Below are positions 1 through 8,483 of a stretch of DNA of 31,965 bases, piece by piece. A model generated the notes under the pieces. The model ran no database searches, was not told the origin of the DNA, and saw only the letters and a program-made list of their open reading frames with translations. Position numbers and translations under genes: made by a program. Position 1 is the first letter of the stretch. Each line of letters begins with the position of its first letter. Source of the stretch: JBDRHL01 sp043816955 (GTDB lineage: Bacteria; Planctomycetota; Phycisphaerae; Sedimentisphaerales; CAYZTY01); NCBI GenBank assembly GCA_043816955.1, contig JBDRHL010000027.1:1-31965 (forward strand), written 5' to 3'.

Positions 1-339
1 AAATGTGTAACCTGCAGGGGTTGTAAATTTGTAAGTCATCACAGCCCCTTTGCCGGCTCCACCTGTTACTGCATAGTAGGAAGCGCCCAACCCACCATCA
101 TTGCTCCACTTAACAGAAGGGTCCTGGCCTCCGCTGTGATACCCCTCTATTACGTACAGTTCACTGCGCCAATCAGCATAGGAAGTTCCCACATCTGCCG
201 ACCAGCTTGGCGAAACCACCGTCAACTCTATTGACGCACCATTCTCAAGAACATCGACCGGCGGCCCTACAGTATCGGCCGTCGCCGCTGCAACAAACAC
301 TCCCAACAAAATAACCATAATTTTCATCACATTCTTCAT
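1..339 (-). CDS. Secreted repeat-domain protein, N-terminal part (runs off the window)
   Basis: The N-terminal 113 codons of a minus-strand gene whose 3' end lies outside the window. The start ATG at 339 follows a strong GGAGG at a good distance. A signal peptide (MKNVMKIMVILLGVFVAAATA) is followed by the first part of the same ~200-residue domain found twice in the neighbour at 502-2802 and four times in 4446-8483. Recognisable pieces are GPP near the mature N-terminus, W-x-A-D, the SELYVIEGY stretch, VKWSNDGG and YAVTGGAG. At DNA level bases 1-240 match about 2458-2700 closely (shared runs such as gtaagtcatcacagcccc), so the two genes arose by tandem duplication. It probably lies downstream of 502-2802 in the same transcript (162-bp gap). 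Function is not recognised; a carbohydrate- or surface-binding role is only a guess. Confidence 0.8.
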   Translation of the reverse strand, partial: MKNVMKIMVILLGVFVAAATADTVGPPVDVLENGASIELTVVSPSWSADVGTSYADWRSELYVIEGYHSGGQDPSVKWSNDGGLGASYYAVTGGAGKGAVMTYKFTTPAGYTF

Positions 340-501
340 TTTTAACTTCCTCCACCTAAATTTAAACATAATCCTTCACTTTTCCGAGATACCGACCACC
401 GGCATCTCCCTTCGTAGGGCTTTTACTATATCATGTTTTTATTCTCCTCCAAAAAACCATAAACCAGTTAGTACCGCCTGTTAGCATCCCTGACACCTTG
501 A

Positions 502-2802
502 CTATTTCCAATATTGATCGCAATCACCTACGTTTGGATCAGTGCATTGCATCCATTGCAAGCCGAATTCTGCGAAATCTTTGAAATCAGCATCACAATC
601 TTGACAGATGTCGCCCGTCGCAAAACCAACATCTCCACAACTTAAATCTTCCACTATGACATACTGACCAAAGAACCAGGCATCCCGATAGTTGTACCGG
701 ACCGGATGCTCCAACAACCAGCAATACTCACCGGCAGCACCAGACCCATAACTTGAATGAACTTGTATGTCAAAACCTACTACATCATTAATGTCCAGAT
801 GTGTAATAACAGTTTCCTCATAGGAAATACCACCGTAGTTGTCAAAAGGCACAACTCCAACCTCATAGATCAACAGGTCTCCATCGATCTTGGCGGCATA
901 CTCAAAACCAACACAGGGATCGATCGTCTCCGGCCAGCCGCCGCCCCAGCGTGCATGGACAGTTTCACTCTGGTCCATCCACACAACATAATGTTGAGCA
1001 ACATCGTATTCTTCTGTGCCGCCAACACCCCAGCTTCTGCCGCCTTCGGCATCACCCTGGCTGAAAACTTCTATATGGTCACCGCCGACATCCTCAGCCG
1101 TTCCCAACTTATGATCGGTATCTTCCACAATTACTGCGGCATATATCTTGCCTGTTACGTCATCCCAGCGCACTGCAAATTTTGCTCCATAGGCCTGATT
1201 TACATCAACCGCAGTGCCTCTACTCGTAGGAACCTGATCCGCCAATATCCACTCGACCGCACCGGTCCAGTCATTGAGATTGGCATCTACAACGATAGTC
1301 TGGGGTGTTTCGGCCATTTTTCGCGACGCTGCGCTGCTGACAACCGGGATACATTCAGGATCATTCGGATCAGTACAACTCAACCAGTCTTCAACAAAAA
1401 GTGCTACGTCATTTATATCAATATAACAATCTCTGTTAAGGTCCCCGGCAAAGTACAGCGTTCCCGGCTCACCACATGCAAAATCCTGAGTAAACGCAGC
1501 ATTCACATCCAGCGAATCGTATATTAGCACTGCCGAAGTATCTGACGCCCCCATATTATCAGCAAAAACAACATAAAATTCTGAGACACCATTTGGAACA
1601 TCCAAAGACCAGTTAAGAGGCCAGCAATACGGCGGATCAGGATACCAGCCGCCTGTGGTGATCTGCTGCTTGGTAAAATCCTGGTAGTTCTCCACCGTGA
1701 ACGAATCATCTTGGAGTTTCAACGTAGGACCGACTCCGAACCATACGGGCGCTCCCTGGGTACTCGGATTTCCATAGAATTGTCCGGTCATACTAACAGT
1801 GCCGCCTGAGAACTGATAACCCGCTTCAGCTTCAAACCTGTAAATGACGCTGGCATTGGTGCCGGCACCACCCCAGCCAAGGCCTACTGCATCATACATG
1901 CCATAGAGGCCTTCCCTGCTCCATCGTAAACCCACTATTTGAACCTGTGGCCAAGTATACCCAATTATCGCGTAAGCATCCCCCCTGAACTTTGCATAGG
2001 TCGAAAGGTCGGCAGAGTAAGAGGAGTTGGCGGTACTTAAAACAATTGTGTTGCCATCGCTTAGCCTGTCTACCGGAGGACCTACCGTATCAGGACCAGG
2101 ATCAGGCGGTTCATTAGGCTCTCCTGCCACAATAATTGCATTAACGTCGAGCGAAGAATAACCAAACGTACCACTCGTTGAGCCGCTGGCACCATCACCA
2201 TAATCAGATGAGAAAGCAACATAAAATTCTGAAACGCCGCTCGGAACAGCTAAAGAAAAGTCTTCATGGTAGGTATAGGGCGGATCAGGCAGCCAGCCGC
2301 CTTCAAGAAACTGTGCCTTGTCGAAATCATTGGCACAAGCCTGTGTGATGCCCCATGTATTATACTCAAAATAGGTGCCAACGCCAAAAAACGCAGGGGC
2401 ACCCTGGAGTTCCGGGTTCCCATAAAAGAGACAATTTGCATCAACTGTCCCGCCATCAAACATGTAACCTTCAGGGCACGTAAACTTGTAAGTCATCACA
2501 GCCCCTATGCCAGCCCCGCCTGTTACTGCATAACTGGGTACACCGTATCCACCATCATTGCTCCATTTGACACCAGGATCCTGGACTCCTCCACTGTAAT
2601 ACCCTTCTATCACATACAATTCACTGCGCCAATTAGCGTAGGCGGTACTTACATCTGCCGACCAGCTTGGCGAAGCTGCGGTAAGCTCTATTGACGTACC
2701 ATTCTCAAGAGGAGCAATCGGCGGCCCTACCGTATCGGCAAAAGCGGATACTGCAAAGAGACATAGCAAAATCAAACCTGTTTTTACTTCCCAATTCATC
2801 AT
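502..2802 (-). CDS. Secreted protein: two novel repeat domains, dockerin-like segment, CBM9-like domain, second dockerin-like tail
   Basis: Exported 766-residue protein. Layout: signal peptide (about 1-22, ending AFA); repeat domain A (about 23-230) and B (about 237-440), each with the GPP start, W-x-A-D, TQGAPxxFGVG/LQGAPAFFGVG and PDPPY motifs; a calcium-loop dockerin-like segment with GDLNRDCYIDINDVALF (about 450-485); a domain resembling the CBM9/DOMON-type sugar-binding fold (about 500-715, starting near VVDANLNDW and containing GDHIEVF); and a second degenerate dockerin-like tail (DADFKDFAEF). Two ATGs stand at 2802 and 2799; AGGAG lies only 3 nt from the first and 6 nt from the second, so 2799 may be the true start. 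It follows lacI by 88 bp on the same strand and is probably co-transcribed with it. No catalytic domain is visible. It could display or bind polysaccharide outside the cell. Confidence 0.85.
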   Translation of the reverse strand: MMNWEVKTGLILLCLFAVSAFADTVGPPIAPLENGTSIELTAASPSWSADVSTAYANWRSELYVIEGYYSGGVQDPGVKWSNDGGYGVPSYAVTGGAGIGAVMTYKFTCPEGYMFDGGTVDANCLFYGNPELQGAPAFFGVGTYFEYNTWGITQACANDFDKAQFLEGGWLPDPPYTYHEDFSLAVPSGVSEFYVAFSSDYGDGASGSTSGTFGYSSLDVNAIIVAGEPNEPPDPGPDTVGPPVDRLSDGNTIVLSTANSSYSADLSTYAKFRGDAYAIIGYTWPQVQIVGLRWSREGLYGMYDAVGLGWGGAGTNASVIYRFEAEAGYQFSGGTVSMTGQFYGNPSTQGAPVWFGVGPTLKLQDDSFTVENYQDFTKQQITTGGWYPDPPYCWPLNWSLDVPNGVSEFYVVFADNMGASDTSAVLIYDSLDVNAAFTQDFACGEPGTLYFAGDLNRDCYIDINDVALFVEDWLSCTDPNDPECIPVVSSAASRKMAETPQTIVVDANLNDWTGAVEWILADQVPTSRGTAVDVNQAYGAKFAVRWDDVTGKIYAAVIVEDTDHKLGTAEDVGGDHIEVFSQGDAEGGRSWGVGGTEEYDVAQHYVVWMDQSETVHARWGGGWPETIDPCVGFEYAAKIDGDLLIYEVGVVPFDNYGGISYEETVITHLDINDVVGFDIQVHSSYGSGAAGEYCWLLEHPVRYNYRDAWFFGQYVIVEDLSCGDVGFATGDICQDCDADFKDFAEFGLQWMQCTDPNVGDCDQYWK

Positions 2803-2844
2803 CCACTCCTTTCCATAATTTAAAAGTCAATTTCGATAAGACAC

Positions 2845-2867
2845 GACAAAGTTACTGTACTTTTGTC
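2845..2867. repeat. Imperfect 23-bp palindrome between lacI-type gene and secreted protein gene
   Basis: The two 11-bp arms around a central base match at 9 positions (outer GACAAA/TTTGTC pair perfectly). It sits in the 88-bp gap between the stop of the regulator gene and the start of the secreted-protein gene. It is not the CACGTG-type operator seen elsewhere. It could be a second regulator's site or a weak hairpin in the mRNA; no T-run makes it a convincing terminator. Confidence 0.35.
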
Positions 2868-2890
2868 ATTAAACTCTCATTGCGGTTTAC

Positions 2891-3910
2891 TTAACTCTTA
2901 TTTGCGCCACAGGAATCCCTTATAATAAGTTCGCCCGGAAGCAGTACAACTTTTTGCTTCACCTTTCGCCCTTCAATTAAATTGACGAGCATATCGACTG
3001 CAGTAGCGGCCAATTTCTCCGCCGGCTGGCGAATAGTTGTAAGTCCGATACGATAGAAAGGGGCGTAATACAGGTCATCTCCGTGACCAACCACCGCTAT
3101 ATCGTCCGGTATCCGTAACCCAGCCGACTCAATTGCTTCTATAGCTCCCAAAGCCATGGTATCACTTGCGCAATATACGGCGGTAGGAGGTTCTGACAAC
3201 CTCAAGAATCCCGTCATTACATCGCGCGCTTCTTCAAGGCCATAGCCCGCATCCTGAAGATAATCATCTCTGAGTGGTAAACCATGCTTTTTCAAAGTGT
3301 TACAATAGCCGGTACTACGCTCCTGACCACTTATACCAACTAACGAGCCAGCGATGTGAGCAATTCGAGTATGGCCAAGTTTTATAAGGTGTTCGACTGC
3401 CAAACGTGCCTGGTCCTCATTATCATCAAGCACACAATAGCCTCCCTCTTCTGCCCGGTCCCCATGAAAAACAAAAAACATATTGTGTGCCGAGAGAGAT
3501 TCACTAACAGATCTAATTTCTGTTTGAACTTTCAACGAAATGATGAGCCCATCAACACGATATTCACAAAGACGTAAAATCTCCTCGCGTTCCGCCTGCC
3601 ATTCTGCCGGAGCTGCTAAGAGTATATGAAAACCTCTCTTGCGAGCCTCTATATCATAATATTTAACTACGGATGCCCAGTGTTTACATTGAAACGTCGG
3701 TATTTGAATCCCGATGGTATACGTCCTTCCATGTACCAGACTGCGAGCCAGATGGTTAGGCATATATTCGGTTTCCTCCAAGGCTTTGCAAACTTTTTTA
3801 TAGGTATTTCGGGAAATCCCTTTGTCTTGCCACCGATTCCGCAAAACATCTGAAACTGTAGCTCGTGAGGTCCCCGCCACCTTAGCCACTTGTGCCATTG
3901 TTATAGCCAT
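2891..3910 (-). CDS. LacI-family transcriptional regulator
   Basis: A 339-residue DNA-binding repressor of the LacI/GalR family, which normally binds a sugar or related effector in its C-terminal periplasmic-binding-protein-like domain. The helix-turn-helix is at about residues 5-26 (MAQVAKVAGTSRATVSDVL), followed by the hinge helix with NHLARSL at about 53-59, which in this family inserts into the minor groove at a central CG step. The effector domain begins at YTIGIQIP and contains YCASDTMALGAIEAIE and the DDIAVVGHGDD stretch typical of the family. The start ATG follows AAAGGA by about 8 nt. Three copies of a CACGTG-centred palindrome lie just upstream, two of them flanking each of two promoter-like sequences, which suggests autoregulation. 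The same sites precede the 1345-residue protein, the sulfatase and the phosphodiesterase operon, so this protein is the natural candidate for their regulator (inference). Confidence 0.93.
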   Translation of the reverse strand: MAITMAQVAKVAGTSRATVSDVLRNRWQDKGISRNTYKKVCKALEETEYMPNHLARSLVHGRTYTIGIQIPTFQCKHWASVVKYYDIEARKRGFHILLAAPAEWQAEREEILRLCEYRVDGLIISLKVQTEIRSVSESLSAHNMFFVFHGDRAEEGGYCVLDDNEDQARLAVEHLIKLGHTRIAHIAGSLVGISGQERSTGYCNTLKKHGLPLRDDYLQDAGYGLEEARDVMTGFLRLSEPPTAVYCASDTMALGAIEAIESAGLRIPDDIAVVGHGDDLYYAPFYRIGLTTIRQPAEKLAATAVDMLVNLIEGRKVKQKVVLLPGELIIRDSCGANKS

Positions 3911-3943
3911 TTCTTCAATCCTTTAAGAGCTTTCTTTTTATTC

Positions 3944-3957
3944 CTTACACGTGTAGG
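3944..3957. promoter_or_regulatory. Putative LacI-type operator, site 1
   Basis: CTTACACGTGTAGG, an almost perfect palindrome around CACGTG with the central CG step usual for LacI-family operators. It lies 34 bp before the regulator's start codon and 13 bp downstream of a candidate -10, so bound protein would block initiation. Its centre is 87 bp from site 2. Confidence 0.75.
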
Positions 3958-3970
3958 ATACAATCATCAT

Positions 3971-3999
3971 ATGCTACAACAGCCATTTTAATCGGTCAA
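3971..3999 (-). promoter_or_regulatory. Candidate sigma-70 promoter of the LacI-type gene (proximal)
   Basis: Reading the minus strand, TTGACC (3999-3994), a 17-bp spacer and TAGCAT (3976-3971). The -35 is one base from consensus and the -10 has four of six bases. It is flanked by operator sites 1 and 2, with 31 bp between site 2 and the -35 and 13 bp between the -10 and site 1. Confidence 0.55.
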
Positions 4000-4030
4000 G
4001 ATAATTTCCCATACAACCTTAAATTTTTTG

Positions 4031-4044
4031 CCTACACGTGAAAG
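4031..4044. promoter_or_regulatory. Putative LacI-type operator, site 2
   Basis: CCTACACGTGAAAG, a good left half and CACGTG core with a weaker right half. It sits between two promoter-like sequences: 11 bp downstream of the -10 of the distal one and 31 bp upstream of the -35 of the proximal one. Spacing to site 1 is 87 bp and to site 3 is 89 bp. Confidence 0.7.
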
Positions 4045-4055
4045 CAATCAATTTA

Positions 4056-4084
4056 ATGATAGCACATCCGCTTTTATCGGTCAA
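4056..4084 (-). promoter_or_regulatory. Candidate sigma-70 promoter of the LacI-type gene (distal)
   Basis: On the minus strand TTGACC (4084-4079), exactly 17 bp, then TATCAT (4061-4056). It lies between operator sites 2 and 3 in the same arrangement as the proximal promoter, so the promoter-plus-operator unit appears to be duplicated. The surrounding bases also match between the two units (ATCGGTCAA shared on the plus strand). Confidence 0.55.
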
Positions 4085-4119
4085 CAAAATTCAGTGACAA
4101 AATCCTGGAATTTTTGGAC

Positions 4120-4133
4120 CTTACACGTATAGG
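4120..4133. promoter_or_regulatory. Putative LacI-type operator, site 3
   Basis: CTTACACGTATAGG, one base off the palindromic core. It lies 35 bp upstream of the distal -35 and 89 bp from site 2. Between here and the terminator at 4388 (about 250 bp) I see no gene or further site; the whole 3911-4445 gap is non-coding on both strands as far as I can judge. Confidence 0.68.
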
Positions 4134-4387
4134 GAGCCGTTATTCTTCATATAAACCTTTAATAATCCTGTGGTTACATTGAGGCTCTTCTCCTTGCCGG
4201 CCCTCTTATAAACTTTCCTTTTTTTCGGCTATTTTATGGTTATTGGCCATGCACGCTATGCAGGCATTGGAAGAAAGGTGAGGTATAAAGAAGCGTGTTT
4301 TCATGTAAATTTACAAAAAATCTACCACCAACCTGGTTCTCGGGAAGCTGTTGCTATACCGTTTTGTTTATTCCTCATACAAAATAC

Positions 4388-4417
4388 AGCGTGGCGATTC
4401 CGAAGAACCGCCACGCT
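4388..4417 (-). terminator. Rho-independent-type terminator of the 1345-residue protein gene
   Basis: A perfect 9-bp stem (AGCGTGGCG paired with CGCCACGCT) with a 12-nt loop, 28 nt past the stop codon of the gene ending at 4446. On the minus strand the stem is followed by GTATTTTG, a short U-rich tail. It separates this transcript from the regulator's promoter region. Confidence 0.65.
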
Positions 4418-4445
4418 TCATCACATCAGCTAAGATCAATGTCTA

Positions 4446-7400
4446 TCATGGTGCAGTCGTGAAGTTCCAGACATCTCCTTTGGTTGTGTTGTTAGTACCG
4501 CCGCCAACCTCATCGATACGCCAATAATACACAGTGTCCGCATCCAAGCTGTTGGGTTCGTAGGTTGTTGTTATCTGGTTTTTCATAAACTCACTGGAAG
4601 AATGATTAGCATCTGCTACTGCGTCAGTATCGGTTCCAATATATATATCATGCGAGTTGGCGTCATAGCCGGCTGTCCAGCTCAAATTAGCATCTGTTGC
4701 GACGCCGGTTTGTCCGTTGTTTGGATCAGTACCGGTAGCCTTGCCCGGCATTGCATAATAAATGATGTTAACGTCAGTCCAATCGTTAGGGCCACCTATA
4801 TCCATGAACACACCGTTGGGGTTGTCGACATATACCTCACCCTGCATGTCATAGAGTCCATGATATTGTGTCAGGGCAGTGGCATACAAAAATGCCCGGT
4901 TTACATCGTCCTCAACACGGCAATCATTAAAGTCCACACCTCCAACGTCCAGCGTATAATGGCCGCTATAGCACTCAATGGACATTGGATGGTTGGGATA
5001 GTCTACAGTTCCTTCCAACTCGGAGAACGGTGCGCCCCTGCCAACATTTATGAAGTCGCAATCCTGGAGACTGAAATGGCACTTGTAAGATGATTTGTCT
5101 CGAAGAAGTATACCCGCCTTTGCCGTATCTTCAATAGTGCAGTTCCTTATCACCACCTCGCCATTTGCATCGGTATCTGCGATGTTGAAAACCCCGATCC
5201 CAAGAGCGTCACTACCATCAATATGGCAGTCTTCAATGGTGATACTAATATCATATATCTCTCTTCCCATCACAAACAGTACACCAAACGCATCGTTGTC
5301 CACAAAATTGCAGTCGCTGATAACGATATTTTGTAAACTGTTGTACTCGTTGTTGCTTTCAAAATCAATTCCTGCAGAAGGAGCTGTTCCAATCGTGTTC
5401 GAAAAAGTGCAACCCTTGACCGTTAGATTTTTGGCGCTTGAAACGCTTATTCCCTGACGATAGTGGTTATCGCAGACAACATCCACAATATTCACATCCT
5501 CGCAGCACCTCCGCTCATACGCACTCTTTTCTCCGAGGTATATGCCATCGCCTCCGCTATCTTTTGTTGTCAGACCATAAATTTGAATGTCTTTGCAACT
5601 CCAGAAAGCGAGGGTATGGCGATTTGCCGGATCAGCCTGATACTGATTTGCATCCAGATAGTCATCCTTTTGCATCTGAAGAGTCGCATCATAGCCGGTC
5701 AGCACGATTCCGGTTTTATTTTCCGCACTGAAAAGACAGTCATTGGTAGCCTTGAATTCTCCGGGCTTGGCTGTTACTACAACGTTGGCGTCAAATTGAA
5801 TGGTCTGATTATCGCTGTTCAAAAAGATCGGCCGAATGTACCAGTCAGACCCCATATCTCTGACAACCACCGTATTAGCACCGACATCAATTGCTCTTTG
5901 CAGGCATTCTGTGGCATCATTTGAATCCCATCCTGGACCCCATTCGTCAGCGTAAATCGTATCCGGCACTGAAATAATGCTGGGACAAACTGCCAATGAA
6001 TCATATCCGAACATGCCGCTGCTGCTGTTGCCGTCTCCGTTGCCCAGACTGTCCGCAACAACGACATAAAAGGCATTGGTGCCCTCAGGAATATTGATAT
6101 CGCGCTGATCGGTGTAAAGGTTTGGATCGCTGTCGGTAAGAAACTGCGACTTCTCAAAGTAATTTACACACTCCTGTGTGAGACCGTACGTATCATATTC
6201 TATGCTGTCCCCGGCACCAAACCATGCGCGGTTCCCATCCGTAGCCGGCGTCCCATAGAACATTACGTCCGCTGTAATCTTTCCGCTGTCGAATGCATAA
6301 CCGTTGGGACAGGCGAACTTATAAATGACAAAGCCCATGTCGTTGCTCTCATCGGCTCCGGCAATTGCGCCATGGTCTATGCTGTATTGGCCGTCCTTGC
6401 GCCACTGGACAGAGGCGTTGGGGTCAGTAGTGTCTCCTACCCTTCCTTTCAACGCGTGCAAATCATCATGCCAGTCCCAATAATCAGTCATCGCAGCATT
6501 GTAGTTTGGATCAGCGACGGTCAACTCAATTTCCGCTCCATCTTGAAATGAAGCAAGCGGCGGACCTACATAATTCGCTTCTCCAACCGTCGAGTTAACC
6601 CTTAACGAGTTATAGCCAAATCTTGCGCTGCTGGTATTGTTCTCGCCGCTGCCTTGACTGTCACTGATAACCACGTAGAACTTATCTACGTTGGCCGGAA
6701 TGTTGACTTCGCGATTTACCTTGTATACCGTCCAGTCATTACCCTCAAGTATATGTGTCTGATCAAAAGAATTAGCACACTCCTGCACCAGACCGTAAGT
6801 GCCGTATTCAACGTAAGTTCCAACACCAAACCAAGCCGGCTCGCCCTGTGTAGCCGGTTGTCCGTTCAGCATTAAATTGGCATCAACTGTACCACTCTCG
6901 AACCAATAACCCGCAGGGGTCGTAAACTTGTAAATGATAGTGCCGCGGCCATCGCCATAAGTCGCTCCTGCAATCGCTCCGTGAGTTATACCTTCATTAC
7001 AATCCTCAAGTATACTCAAGCCGCCTCCGTCATTACGCCACTGCACAGAAGCATTTGGGTCCTCCTCGCCATATACTTTCCCCTTTACTGCATGGAGGTT
7101 CTGGAACCACTTATTATAGGTTGTCATGTCCGCTTCCCAGTTTGCATCGTTCACTGTGAGCTCAACCGAGCTTCCGTTTGTGAAAGATGTTATCGGCGGA
7201 CCTGAAACAAATAGGGCACTTACGTTCAATGAATCGTAACCTATTTTGGCGCTGCTTGTACTATCCGTGCCGTCTCCGCGACTATCACTGAAAACGACAT
7301 AAAATACATTCACGTCTTCAGGAATATTAACCTCACGCTTTTCCCAGTAGATATCCCCAATATTGGGCTCAAGGAACTGTGATTTGTCGTATCCATTAGC

Positions 7401-8483
7401 ACATGCCACTGTAAGACCATAATTATCGTACGCTACAGAGGTGCCGACGCCAAACCACACAGGTGCTCCCTGAGTTGTCGGGTTTCCCACGAAAAGAACA
7501 TTGGCATCAATTGTCCCACCTGAAAAAACACCGCCATCGGGTCTTACAAACTTGTAAACAATATAGCCACATTCGCCGGCACTTTCAATACCGGCTATTG
7601 CCCCGTGGTTCATATAGTACCCACCATTGTTACGCCACTGCACGGATGCATTGCAATCCTGCCAGTTGCTGCCTTGAATCGCACCCTTTAACGCATGGAG
7701 ATCATTGTGCCAGCTATTGAAGTCCGTCATTGTTGCAGACCATGCTGTTGTTTGCGCAGTGATCTGAATTTCCGCTCCATCGGTAAAAGCGGCAAGTGGA
7801 GGACCTTCAAATCCCACAACATTTGCATCTACATACATCCAATCATAACCAATTGTTCCGCTGCTTGTGCTATCCGTTCCATCGCCTCGGCTATCACTGA
7901 CAACAACATAAAACGTATTCGTATCGTTGGGGATGTCCAAAGACCAGTCCATGTAATATGTGTACGGTGGATCGGGCAACCAATTGCCGTCAGTAATTTG
8001 CTCTTTGTCGTAATCATTGGCACATGCCACTGTAAGGCCATAATTATCATATGCAACAGAGGTGCCGACACCAAACCACGCTGGCGCCCCCTGGGTTGAC
8101 GGACATCCATAAAAGAAAGCATCGCAATCAACTGTCCCGCTATGAAACTTATAATTCGCAGGAGTAGTAAACTTGTAAATAATAAACCCATACTTTCCGG
8201 CCCCACCGGCACAAGCATAATAGTCTAAACCATACCCGCTATCACTACTCCATTTTACTGAAGCATTCGGGTCTGTTAGATGATAACCCTGCAATGCATG
8301 CAGATCATTGTGCCAGTCATTATAGTCCGAAACGACCGCTTCCCAATTTGGGTCAGCTGGGTCAAGCTCAATTGACGTGCCATCCTGGAATTCAGCAAGT
8401 GGCGGACCTTCACTGTCAGCCAACGTTAGTCCAACAAAAACACAGATCAAAATCAAACTAAGGTTCAACAATTTTGAGTTCAT
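4446..8483 (-). CDS. Large secreted protein: four novel repeat domains, right-handed beta-helix, FN3-like C-terminus
   Basis: Exported 1345-residue protein. A signal peptide (about 1-22, ending LTLA) is followed by four tandem copies of a ~200-residue domain (about 24-225, 226-432, 433-648, 649-855). Each copy carries the marks GPP(L/I), W-x-x-x-(M/V)-x-x-(Y/F)-x-x-W, L-H-A-(L/V)-x-G, SV(K/Q)W or ASVQWR, a QGAPAWFGVG-like turn, YGLT-x-x-CA and FYVV-(F/V/I)-(S/A)-D-S. Residues about 860-1235 form a pectate-lyase-like parallel beta-helix, with repeated short strands such as CKDIQIYGL, GGDGIYLG and NLTVKGCTF. The last ~105 residues resemble an FN3/Ig-like module seen at the end of planctomycete surface proteins (ANLSWTAGYDANSHDIYIGT, VYYWRIDEV). 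The start ATG at 8483 has a modest purine-rich site (AAGGGA). It is probably a polysaccharide-binding or -degrading surface protein; catalytic residues of a lyase cannot be assigned by eye. Promoter and operators lie about 290 bp upstream. Confidence 0.88.
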   Translation of the reverse strand: MNSKLLNLSLILICVFVGLTLADSEGPPLAEFQDGTSIELDPADPNWEAVVSDYNDWHNDLHALQGYHLTDPNASVKWSSDSGYGLDYYACAGGAGKYGFIIYKFTTPANYKFHSGTVDCDAFFYGCPSTQGAPAWFGVGTSVAYDNYGLTVACANDYDKEQITDGNWLPDPPYTYYMDWSLDIPNDTNTFYVVVSDSRGDGTDSTSSGTIGYDWMYVDANVVGFEGPPLAAFTDGAEIQITAQTTAWSATMTDFNSWHNDLHALKGAIQGSNWQDCNASVQWRNNGGYYMNHGAIAGIESAGECGYIVYKFVRPDGGVFSGGTIDANVLFVGNPTTQGAPVWFGVGTSVAYDNYGLTVACANGYDKSQFLEPNIGDIYWEKREVNIPEDVNVFYVVFSDSRGDGTDSTSSAKIGYDSLNVSALFVSGPPITSFTNGSSVELTVNDANWEADMTTYNKWFQNLHAVKGKVYGEEDPNASVQWRNDGGGLSILEDCNEGITHGAIAGATYGDGRGTIIYKFTTPAGYWFESGTVDANLMLNGQPATQGEPAWFGVGTYVEYGTYGLVQECANSFDQTHILEGNDWTVYKVNREVNIPANVDKFYVVISDSQGSGENNTSSARFGYNSLRVNSTVGEANYVGPPLASFQDGAEIELTVADPNYNAAMTDYWDWHDDLHALKGRVGDTTDPNASVQWRKDGQYSIDHGAIAGADESNDMGFVIYKFACPNGYAFDSGKITADVMFYGTPATDGNRAWFGAGDSIEYDTYGLTQECVNYFEKSQFLTDSDPNLYTDQRDINIPEGTNAFYVVVADSLGNGDGNSSSGMFGYDSLAVCPSIISVPDTIYADEWGPGWDSNDATECLQRAIDVGANTVVVRDMGSDWYIRPIFLNSDNQTIQFDANVVVTAKPGEFKATNDCLFSAENKTGIVLTGYDATLQMQKDDYLDANQYQADPANRHTLAFWSCKDIQIYGLTTKDSGGDGIYLGEKSAYERRCCEDVNIVDVVCDNHYRQGISVSSAKNLTVKGCTFSNTIGTAPSAGIDFESNNEYNSLQNIVISDCNFVDNDAFGVLFVMGREIYDISITIEDCHIDGSDALGIGVFNIADTDANGEVVIRNCTIEDTAKAGILLRDKSSYKCHFSLQDCDFINVGRGAPFSELEGTVDYPNHPMSIECYSGHYTLDVGGVDFNDCRVEDDVNRAFLYATALTQYHGLYDMQGEVYVDNPNGVFMDIGGPNDWTDVNIIYYAMPGKATGTDPNNGQTGVATDANLSWTAGYDANSHDIYIGTDTDAVADANHSSSEFMKNQITTTYEPNSLDADTVYYWRIDEVGGGTNNTTKGDVWNFTTAP
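5965..8412 (-). repeat. Four tandem copies encoding the ~200-residue repeat domain
   Basis: Approximate DNA limits of the copies, from the GPP codons that open each one: 7813-8412, 7208-7812, 6571-7207 and about 5965-6570. Together with two copies in 502-2802 and one partial copy in 1-339 the window holds seven copies. Copies differ more from each other in protein than the copies in 1-339 and 2458-2700 do in DNA, so expansion has happened at more than one time. Confidence 0.75.

Noticed and set aside
405..418. TCTCCCTTCGTAGG, a partial match to the operator consensus upstream of the partial gene at 1-339
   Set aside because: Only the right half matches (8 of 14), there is no TTGAC promoter beside it and no phased partner site.
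757..1527. Long open frame on the plus strand across the secreted-protein gene
   Set aside because: It is antisense to a well-supported gene with signal peptide, dockerin-like and CBM9-like parts; its own product resembles nothing and has no ribosome site.
3858..3871. CTCGTG-centred sequence 86 bp inside from operator site 1
   Set aside because: It lies in the helix-turn-helix codons of the regulator gene and matches only 6 of 14 bases; the phase is probably chance.
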